From: Leptotrichia hofstadii
Lineage (GTDB): Bacteria; Fusobacteriota; Fusobacteriia; Fusobacteriales; Leptotrichiaceae
Direction of reading: 5' to 3'
Assembly: GCF_007990525.1 (NCBI RefSeq)
Contig: NZ_AP019823.1
Coordinates: 744,001 to 808,000 of the forward strand
Length of the DNA: 64,000 nucleotides
In this document: positions 29,072-36,432 of the stretch, piece after piece
Layout: every line of letters starts with the position of its first letter
Position numbering within the stretch: position 1 is the stretch's first letter
Program-made: the position numbers and the translations under genes
Notes under the pieces: generated by a model
Database searches by the model: none
What the model was told of the DNA's origin: nothing
What the model saw: only the letters and a program-made list of their open reading frames with translations

Positions 29072-29608
29072 ATGAGATTAGACAGATGTAAAAATGGACA
29101 TATGTATGATGTATCAAGATATGGAGAGAATTGTCCGTATTGTAAATCGGAAGGATTGAAACCTGAAATTAAGGAAAAGAAAGTTAATTTGGTAGAGGAA
29201 TTGGATGATGATGACAGAACAACAGCGTACTGGGCAAAAGATAGCAGGGTAGATCCTGTGGTAGGTTGGCTGGTTTGCATAGCAGGAGCAGAAAAAGGAA
29301 AAGATTTCAAGATAGTATCAGAAAGAAATTTCTTAGGACGTGGGGAAGGTATGGATATTAGGATTGAAGGAGATATGAATATATCAAGAAAAAATCATTG
29401 TTCAATTAGTTATAATCCCAAAAATAGGGAATTCTATATTACTCCTGGAGATGCGAATGGATTAATATATCTTAGTGATGAGGCAGTATACAATACAAGA
29501 CAGCTTCAAAGTTTTGATACATTGGAGATAGGAGAAAGTAAATTTGTATTTGTTGAGTTTTGTGGGCAAAATTTTGATTGGAGCAAGGATAAAACAAAAG
29601 AAAGTTAA
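29072..29608 (+). CDS. Cytosolic FHA domain protein with zinc-ribbon N-terminus
   Basis: The product has 178 residues. The N-terminus carries Cys6, then Cys21-Pro-Tyr-Cys24 with His10, a short zinc-ribbon-like knuckle. Residues about 70-170 are a forkhead-associated domain with FLGRGEGMD, then NISRKNHCSISYN, then LIYLSDEAV, containing the phosphopeptide-binding Arg, Ser and His positions. GGAGG precedes the ATG. A terminator-like hairpin follows, and then a gene with a PP2C-like domain. It probably reads phosphorylation by the locus kinase (53037). Confidence 0.85.
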   Translation: MRLDRCKNGHMYDVSRYGENCPYCKSEGLKPEIKEKKVNLVEELDDDDRTTAYWAKDSRVDPVVGWLVCIAGAEKGKDFKIVSERNFLGRGEGMDIRIEGDMNISRKNHCSISYNPKNREFYITPGDANGLIYLSDEAVYNTRQLQSFDTLEIGESKFVFVEFCGQNFDWSKDKTKES

Positions 29609-29621
29609 TAAATAAATGAGG

Positions 29622-29675
29622 AAAACAATATTAGAATTTAAAAATGTAAAATTTAGTTTTAATATTGTTTTTTTA
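29622..29675 (+). terminator. Terminator-like hairpin between the FHA and PP2C-like genes
   Basis: AAAACAATATTA at 29622-29633 is the reverse complement of TAATATTGTTTT at 29660-29671, and more Ts follow. The loop of 26 bases is itself A/T-rich. This could end the first cassette transcript. No clear promoter for the next gene is seen in the remaining 25 bases. Confidence 0.55.
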
Positions 29676-29698
29676 GATAATATTAGTAGGAGAGCTTA

Positions 29699-32083
29699 AT
29701 GAGAAAAGAAGAAGCAAAGTTTGAAACGAAATTTTTTAGTGAAGCTGGGACTAAGGGGAAAAATAATGATTATTTTGGATATACTCAGCTGGATAATTAT
29801 GCGATATGGGTAGTGGCTGATGGATACGATGAAGAAGCTGGAGCTGATGTGGCTGCAAAATTAGCGGTAAGTTCTGCAATAGAATATTTTATGTTACGTC
29901 CACGCTTTAATCCAGAAGTAATTAAGGAAATAATGGAATATGCAAATTTAAAAGTAAAGGAAAAACAGGAGGAAACTGAAAAATATTCATTAATGCACAC
30001 TTCCCTTTTAGTTGTAATAAGTAATTATAATTCATTTTTATACGGAAATGTTGGGAATACAAGGCTTTATCATTTGAGAGGTGGTTATGTGATTTCTCAA
30101 AGTAGAGATGACACAATAGCTCAGCTTCTTGTGGATGAAAATGCACTTGATATGAATGATATGAAGTATCATAGACAAAGAAATGATTTGCTTCAGGCAA
30201 TAGGAGATTTTGGAAAGATAAAGCCAAATATTATAAAAAATCCTGTAACACTTCAGGAAAATGATATGCTATGTTTAACAACAATAGGATTTTGGGAAAA
30301 TATTGATGAAAGGGAAATGGAAGTTGAAATTTCAAGATACCCAAACAAAGATAGCTTATTAAGATCATTGGAACATAAAGTTATGGCAACAACAAGAGAA
30401 AGTGTAGAAAACTATACTTTTGCACTAGTAAATGTGGAAAAAGTGGCATCACCTGAACCTGTTGAAAAGGATAAGAAGAAATTTTGGATAAAAGTTGGAT
30501 TAATATCTTTAGCAGTTCTAGTAATAATATTGTCCTTGACATTTTGGAATATAAGTAAAAGGAATAATATTATAAAAAGAGCGGCAGTATACGAAGAACA
30601 GGCAAACGATGATATTGTCAAAAAAGATTTTAATAATGCGATAGAAAGTTTTAAGCTGGAAAAAGCGGAACTTGAAAAATTGAAACCGAAATCTAGAGGA
30701 ATAATAGGATTTTTTACGGGAGCTAATGGTAAAAGAGCTGACGCTGAAAAAAGAATAAGTGCTGTAAACACTAAAATATCTCAGACTTCAAAATTGCAAA
30801 AGGCATTTCAGGACATAAATGAGGCAAATCAGCTATTTAATTCAGGAAATTATGACGAAGCGTCAAGAAAATACCAAGAGGCAAAATATGTTTTGGAAGA
30901 AAATACTTACAAAAAGGATGAACTTAATACAGATGAAGTTTTAACAACATTAAATGCAAGAATAGATTCATCTAGTAAATTAAAAGAAGCTTTAGCAATT
31001 GAAACAGCGGGAAACCAGGCTTTTTCAGCAGGAAACTATAATTTGGCAAAAGAAAATTATAAAACTGCTTCAGAACTTTATCTAGTAAATGGACGTGCAG
31101 ACTATGTTGCAAATATTGAAAGAAAAATAGCTGAAATAGATGACAAGGCAAAAACAGAATATAATGGGGCAATGCTGACTGAAAACCAGGCTGACTTATT
31201 ATCCCCAACAGATACGAATAAATCAAGACAGTCGTATTATCAGGCAAGACAAATGTATCAAAGTCTAGGAGATACTGCCAAGGCACAGGAAATAGACAAT
31301 AAGATAAATGAATTAAATGCAAGACAGATGTCAAGCCTTCAAACAGCAAATAATATGGTTCAAGAAGGATTAAATCAAATAACTGCAAATAATCCCTCTG
31401 AAGCAATAACATTGCTTACAAAAGCCAAGAATATTTATCAAGGGTTGGGAGATAGCAATAATGTAAACAATGTAAATAAATTTATTTCACAAGCTCAGGA
31501 ATTTATTAAGTTTGAAAGTAAGAAAGACGCTGAATTAAAACAAAAAGAAACTGAGATGAAAGAATTAGAAACAAGAAATGCAGAGGAATTAAAACAGCAA
31601 CAAATTAAGGAACAACAGGCAATAGCGGCAAAAGAAGCAGAAATTGCGGCTAGGCAGCGGGAAATTGAACTTGAAAAACAAAGAAGAGAGAAAATTGCAC
31701 AAAGTATAGAAAATGCTACGAATTTAGAAATGCAGGCCGATCAGATGTTTACCTTAAAAAGATATACAGAAAGTATAGCTAAATATAATGAATCTAAAAA
31801 AATCTTTGAAGAATTAAAATCAGCAGGAGATTTTGATGATCAGACTAATAAAATAGACTATTTAGGGCAAAAAATCACTAGAACAGAAGGATATTTATAT
31901 GAAGAGCAGGGAGACGATGAATACAAGAAGAAAAATTGGCAAGAAAGCCAGAAAAAATATCAGCTGGCAGCAGATAATATGAAATTAACTAATGAATCAA
32001 ATGAAATTCAAAAAGAAGTAGAAAAAAAACTAAAAAAAGCAACTTCAAAAGCTGGGAAAAAATGGTGGCAGTTCTGGAAATAA
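29699..32083 (+). CDS. Membrane protein with degenerate PP2C-like domain and TPR/coiled-coil region
   Basis: The product has 794 residues. Residues 1-255 have the PP2C order: NND near 22-24, ADG near 40-42, GNVGNT near 117-121, an LLQAIG helix and ENYTFALV near 242. Two of the usual metal-binding aspartates are replaced: the SDG position reads TIG near 195-197 and the DN-T position is ENYT. The GDSR motif reads GNTR. A membrane helix at about 262-284 is followed by about 500 residues of TPR-like and coiled-coil repeats ending in a lysine/tryptophan tail. It is probably a signal-sensing scaffold or weak phosphatase. Confidence 0.75.
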   Translation: MRKEEAKFETKFFSEAGTKGKNNDYFGYTQLDNYAIWVVADGYDEEAGADVAAKLAVSSAIEYFMLRPRFNPEVIKEIMEYANLKVKEKQEETEKYSLMHTSLLVVISNYNSFLYGNVGNTRLYHLRGGYVISQSRDDTIAQLLVDENALDMNDMKYHRQRNDLLQAIGDFGKIKPNIIKNPVTLQENDMLCLTTIGFWENIDEREMEVEISRYPNKDSLLRSLEHKVMATTRESVENYTFALVNVEKVASPEPVEKDKKKFWIKVGLISLAVLVIILSLTFWNISKRNNIIKRAAVYEEQANDDIVKKDFNNAIESFKLEKAELEKLKPKSRGIIGFFTGANGKRADAEKRISAVNTKISQTSKLQKAFQDINEANQLFNSGNYDEASRKYQEAKYVLEENTYKKDELNTDEVLTTLNARIDSSSKLKEALAIETAGNQAFSAGNYNLAKENYKTASELYLVNGRADYVANIERKIAEIDDKAKTEYNGAMLTENQADLLSPTDTNKSRQSYYQARQMYQSLGDTAKAQEIDNKINELNARQMSSLQTANNMVQEGLNQITANNPSEAITLLTKAKNIYQGLGDSNNVNNVNKFISQAQEFIKFESKKDAELKQKETEMKELETRNAEELKQQQIKEQQAIAAKEAEIAARQREIELEKQRREKIAQSIENATNLEMQADQMFTLKRYTESIAKYNESKKIFEELKSAGDFDDQTNKIDYLGQKITRTEGYLYEEQGDDEYKKKNWQESQKKYQLAADNMKLTNESNEIQKEVEKKLKKATSKAGKKWWQFWK

Positions 32084-32149
32084 ATACAGCTTTAAGAGGA
32101 TTTAAAATATAAAAGTTGTTTGATTTAAAAAATTTGAGGAAGTGGTTTT

Positions 32150-33814
32150 ATGAATAAAAAGGCAGTTCCAGTAGGGGTGGAAAACTTTGAAAGAATAATA
32201 AAAGATGGATATTATTATGTGGATAAATCATTATTAATAGAAAAAATGATTGAAAATAGAACTCCTGTAACACTTTTTACAAGACCAAGAAGATTTGGAA
32301 AAACGCTTAATATGTCAATGCTTAAATATTTTTTTGATGTTGAGAACAAAGAAGAAAACAGAAAACTTTTTGAAAATTTAAAAATATCTAATAGTAAATA
32401 TATGAGTGAACAAGGGAAATATCCTGTAATATTTATTTCGTTAAAGGATTTGAAAGCGGATACTTGGGAAATGTGTCGTTTAGAAATAAAAAAAGTAATT
32501 TCAAAACTTTATCGTGAATTTCAATATATTACAGAGAAGATGGATGAAGATGATAAAGAGATATATAATTCCATTAAAAATAGAAAAAATGATATTGATC
32601 TCAATACTTCACTGGAACTTTTGTCTGATTTTCTTTGTGAATATTATGGGAAAAAAGCAATAGCTTTGATAGATGAATATGATTCACCAATAATAAATGC
32701 TTTCGATAAAGGCTATTACAATGAAGCAATAGAATTTTTTCAAGTATTTTACAGTTCTGCATTAAAGACAAATGATTCATTGAAATATGGCATTCTTACG
32801 GGAATAACAAGGATTATAAAGGAAGGAATTTTTTCAGGATTAAACAATCTTTATGTGAATACTGTACTCAGTAAAAATTATGCAGAATACTTTGGGCTTT
32901 TGGAAAGCGAAGTAATTGAAATGCTTGATTACTTTAATATGAAATATAAAATTGAAGAAGTAAGAAGCTGGTACAACGGGTATCTTTTTGGAAATGAGCA
33001 AGTATACAATCCATGGTCTATTGTCAATTATTTAAGAGAAAAAGAAATAAAATCATACTGGGCAAATGTTTCTGGAAATACACTTTTAGAAAATATGCTT
33101 GATAACGCTGGAGAAAGTGTTTATGCTGATTTAAAGAAATTTACTGATGGGGAAAGTGTTGAAAAATATATTTCGGATGGAACTACAATAAAAAGCCTTT
33201 TGAGCAGTAATGATGAAATTTGGCAGTTGTTTTTATACAGCGGGTATTTGACAAAAGCTGAGGAACAGATGGAAATTGATGTAATGTCAGAATACACGAA
33301 TATTTATAATTTGAAAATACCAAACAGGGAAATAAGAAGCTATTTTGGAAGCCTGTTTCTTAACAGGTTTTTTGGAACAGAAGTGAAAACAAACACTTTA
33401 ATAAAAGTACTTGAAAATGGAGACATTAAAAAATTTGAGAAAACATTAGGTGAAATAATGATAAATATGTTAAGCCATTTTGATCTGGATAGTGAAATGG
33501 AGAAAATTTATCAGGTGTTTATGATAGGGCTTGTCGGCTTTCTAATGGGAAGGTATGAAATTATTTCAAATAATGAAAGTGGATATGGAAGGTACGATTT
33601 GGCAATGATACCAGTAAAAAGCAATGAAAAAGCTTATCTTATGGAATTTAAAATTTCAAAAACTGAAAAAGGAATGAGAGCAAAGGCAGAAGAGGCTTTG
33701 AAGCAAATAGATGAGAAAAAGTATGATACAAGGTTGAAGGCTAGAGGAATAAAGAATATTTTGAAGATAGGGATAGCGTTTTATGGTAAAAGTGTGAAGG
33801 TTGTTAGTAAATGA
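32150..33814 (+). CDS. AAA-ATPase-like / PDDEXK_9 protein
   Basis: This 554-residue protein belongs to a family common in fusobacteria and other gut or oral anaerobes. The N-terminal AAA-ATPase-like domain begins VPVGVENFERIIKDGYYYVD and has a P-loop-like RPRRFGKT at about residues 46-53, followed by ALIDEYDSPI near 175. The C-terminal nuclease-like domain has GYGRYDLAMIP and AYLMEFKIS, fitting PD-(D/E)xK. The cellular role of these proteins is not settled. It interrupts the injection-system order and may be a later insertion. Confidence 0.85.
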   Translation: MNKKAVPVGVENFERIIKDGYYYVDKSLLIEKMIENRTPVTLFTRPRRFGKTLNMSMLKYFFDVENKEENRKLFENLKISNSKYMSEQGKYPVIFISLKDLKADTWEMCRLEIKKVISKLYREFQYITEKMDEDDKEIYNSIKNRKNDIDLNTSLELLSDFLCEYYGKKAIALIDEYDSPIINAFDKGYYNEAIEFFQVFYSSALKTNDSLKYGILTGITRIIKEGIFSGLNNLYVNTVLSKNYAEYFGLLESEVIEMLDYFNMKYKIEEVRSWYNGYLFGNEQVYNPWSIVNYLREKEIKSYWANVSGNTLLENMLDNAGESVYADLKKFTDGESVEKYISDGTTIKSLLSSNDEIWQLFLYSGYLTKAEEQMEIDVMSEYTNIYNLKIPNREIRSYFGSLFLNRFFGTEVKTNTLIKVLENGDIKKFEKTLGEIMINMLSHFDLDSEMEKIYQVFMIGLVGFLMGRYEIISNNESGYGRYDLAMIPVKSNEKAYLMEFKISKTEKGMRAKAEEALKQIDEKKYDTRLKARGIKNILKIGIAFYGKSVKVVSK

Positions 33815-33881
33815 AAGTGTGAAGTTGATTGATATTTTAAAAATAATAATTTTGAAAATAGAAAAGTGTAAAAGGAGATAA

Positions 33882-35729
33882 ATGATTGAAATGAATGATA
33901 ATTTAAATAACCAAAAACCAGTGGAATTTTTTTCAGCAGAAAGAATAAAAATAGAAATTGATGGACAGCAGATACTTTGGAGAGATATGAAACTGGAAAT
34001 TGATTCGAGGATAGGGAAACATACGATTGGGAAAATAAAGTATATTGGTTCAGCAAACCAGTTAAGTTTATACGATGCCTTGATAGACAGGAAAGGGGAT
34101 AAGGAGATAAAAATACTAGGAAGAAGTAATATTGCTGATAATACTGGAAATTCAACAGAAAAAATATTTCTAAATGGAGTAATAAATGAGTTGCAAATAA
34201 ACGAAACAACAGCAGGAGCTTTGACAGTGGAAATTACTGCAATTTCAAAAAGTGTTCTTTTGGATAGAATACCGAGATACCGTTCGTTTCAAGATCCAAC
34301 ATTAACTTATTCAGCGATAGCGGAGGAAATAAATGGAAATTATGGTACAAATGATGGAAAAATTGTAAATGTTGGTGAAGATATGCAGGCAGTACCAAGA
34401 ATGACAATTCAGTATAACGAAACAGACTGGGGATATTTGAAAAGAATAGCCTCATATACAGGACAGCCAGTAATGGCATACTCAGACAAGGTATTTGTAG
34501 GATTTTTCAAGAATATGCCAGCACAGATACCAAACTTAAAGTATTCTCAATTTGGGAAAAGAACAAAAGAAGAGAGAACATATTTTAAAATAACAGGGAC
34601 AGAAGTATATCCAGTGGCAACACCAATAAAATTAAAGACTAGAAACAGAGTATCAGGAGAAGAAGTTGAAAATGATTACTATGTCCTTGAAAATAAAATT
34701 TATAACGAAGGAAATACGTTAAAATGTGAATACATACTTGGAAAGCAGACAGATTACTTTGTAGATCCGATACCACACGAAAAGATAAGAGGAGCAGTAA
34801 TAGAGGCAAGAACAGTACATATTGCAAGAACAGATGAGAGCAAGAGTGAGCATGGAAGGACTGACGGAAGTTCGGATAACCTTGAGGGCAGAACTATGGG
34901 AATAAAGCCTGTGAATATCTATGTTGCCGAAGAACAGGAAAAAAACAATAATAGAAGTCAGGAAGTAAAAGCAAGCGATATTGCAGTTATGACAGTTGAT
35001 TTAACAGAAGGGCTGAGAAAACTGGGAGGAGCAGTGCAAAGTGAAGCAGATAAATACGCAGGAAAAAGCTATTTTCCATATGTAACACCATATAGCCAAA
35101 CAAACACAGGATTTACACCAGCACCAGAAGCAAATGACAGAGTAGCACTTTATTTTCCAAGTGAAAATGAAACGCATGCTTTGGTAATGGGAGCGGTAAA
35201 TAATAATGGTAATGGGAGATTTACTAATCCTGATAAAAGGAACTTTACATTAGGGCCAAGTCAGGCGGCTAGAGGAGGAACACCTGCGAATGAAGGGAAA
35301 CCGATGTATAATTTTACTTTGGATAGTGAGAAGTTTATTGTTAGTGTTGGGAGTATTATTAGTCTTAATTCTTCTGGAACAGTTGGGATTACTGGAGTAA
35401 AAAATGTTGGAATTACATCTTCAGCCGCTTCAATTGATATAAATGCAAAACAGAATATAAGTGAGACAGCAGATCAGAATGTAGTGATAACAGCAAGCAA
35501 CGGTATGGCAAAGATGAGTGCAAATACATATGCAACAGTTATTTCTTCGCAAGATGCAGAAATATCGGGAAGTAATAGTACTAATGTAGGGTTTAGTGCA
35601 GGTAAAAAATCAGTAACAACAACTATAAGAGGAGATACTTTGACAGCTGAACCTACAGATGAAGGGACATTTGGTAGTGCAGGTGCGTTGGTTACTGTTG
35701 TTGGAAGTGATGTGAAGATAAATGGATAA
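33882..35729 (+). CDS. vgrG: VgrG-like spike protein 2 (recombinant of two vgrG types)
   Basis: The 615-residue product has the same gp27/gp5 layout as the other copies. Residues up to about 320 match VgrG 4 almost exactly, while residues from about 320 to 490 match VgrG 1, including the GTPANEGKPMYNFTLDSEKF tail type. The last 120 residues are unique Ala/Ser/Thr-rich spike repeats. AAGGAG precedes ATG 33882; an ATG at 33891 is possible. It overlaps the next gene by eight bases and heads cassette 2. Confidence 0.92.
   Translation: MIEMNDNLNNQKPVEFFSAERIKIEIDGQQILWRDMKLEIDSRIGKHTIGKIKYIGSANQLSLYDALIDRKGDKEIKILGRSNIADNTGNSTEKIFLNGVINELQINETTAGALTVEITAISKSVLLDRIPRYRSFQDPTLTYSAIAEEINGNYGTNDGKIVNVGEDMQAVPRMTIQYNETDWGYLKRIASYTGQPVMAYSDKVFVGFFKNMPAQIPNLKYSQFGKRTKEERTYFKITGTEVYPVATPIKLKTRNRVSGEEVENDYYVLENKIYNEGNTLKCEYILGKQTDYFVDPIPHEKIRGAVIEARTVHIARTDESKSEHGRTDGSSDNLEGRTMGIKPVNIYVAEEQEKNNNRSQEVKASDIAVMTVDLTEGLRKLGGAVQSEADKYAGKSYFPYVTPYSQTNTGFTPAPEANDRVALYFPSENETHALVMGAVNNNGNGRFTNPDKRNFTLGPSQAARGGTPANEGKPMYNFTLDSEKFIVSVGSIISLNSSGTVGITGVKNVGITSSAASIDINAKQNISETADQNVVITASNGMAKMSANTYATVISSQDAEISGSNSTNVGFSAGKKSVTTTIRGDTLTAEPTDEGTFGSAGALVTVVGSDVKING
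34112..34396 (+). repeat. vgrG 2 segment identical to vgrG 4 (second copy 54168-54452)
   Basis: Read by eye, the two stretches of about 285 bases agree at every position, including third codon positions, and lie 20,056 bases apart in the same direction. Similarity continues on both sides with scattered differences. Identity at silent sites suggests recent gene conversion or unequal crossing-over. Confidence 0.85.
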
Positions 35730-36429
35730 ATATAGAATAAGTGGTAAGAATATAATATTTTATAAAAATAAAACTTATACATTAGATTATGTATATAGTA
35801 TAGGTATTAAGAAATATGAAAATAGAATAGATTTAGAAATCTATAAAATAAAAGAAAATTCTATGTTTTCATTTTTTAAAGAACTTAATTTTCTAAATAT
35901 GATTGATAAAATAAGTTTTAAGTTAGATGAATTTGATAGAGTGGTAGGAGTTAATAATTATGAAGATTTAAAAATTAAAATAAGAAGTAAATTGATATTA
36001 CTTGAAATAAAACGTCCGAAACTAGAGGAAATAATAGAATTTTTAGATCAAAAATTAGAAAAAGTAGAAGATTTTTTAGATTCAATATTTGAAATAGATT
36101 TTATAGATTTTTTATTTTGTGGGAATTTAGAAAAAAGAAAAAATAGAAATTTCTATGGAGTTAAGCCAGTAGAAAATTTTGAAATATTAATTGAAATGAA
36201 AAAAGAAAATTCTCAAGAAAATTTTATTTATAGTTTAGAAAAAGAATCCTTGAATAAAAAGTTATTAAAATATTATATCAATAATGAAAAAATACCTAAT
36301 TATTTTGTAGAAGGTAAGGGGGTAAAAATTTATTTAAATAATGTACTTCAGTCTGCAAAACTAGAATTAAGAAGTGGAGAAGAAGAAAAATTTGAAAGAG
36401 AAATACACTTAAATATAGAAAAGGAATAG
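35722..36429 (+). CDS. VgrG-PAAR cassette partner protein 2 (candidate effector adaptor)
   Basis: This is a 235-residue soluble protein overlapping vgrG 2 by eight bases and ending three bases before the effector gene. A beta-rich start (GKNIIFYKNKTYTLDYVYSI) is followed by FKLDEFDRVVGVNNYEDLK, a helical section with LEEIIEFLDQKLEKVEDFLD and a beta-rich end. The outline (strands, an asparagine-centred turn, helices, strands) resembles partner 1, although identity is low. Family unknown; an effector-loading role is inferred from position. Confidence 0.6.
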   Translation: MDKYRISGKNIIFYKNKTYTLDYVYSIGIKKYENRIDLEIYKIKENSMFSFFKELNFLNMIDKISFKLDEFDRVVGVNNYEDLKIKIRSKLILLEIKRPKLEEIIEFLDQKLEKVEDFLDSIFEIDFIDFLFCGNLEKRKNRNFYGVKPVENFEILIEMKKENSQENFIYSLEKESLNKKLLKYYINNEKIPNYFVEGKGVKIYLNNVLQSAKLELRSGEEEKFEREIHLNIEKE

Positions 36430-36432
36430 AAA

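Noticed and set aside
32150-33814. Part of the injection machine
   Set aside because: Its AAA-ATPase-like/PDDEXK_9 family occurs in many copies in unrelated contexts, so location alone does not make it a component.
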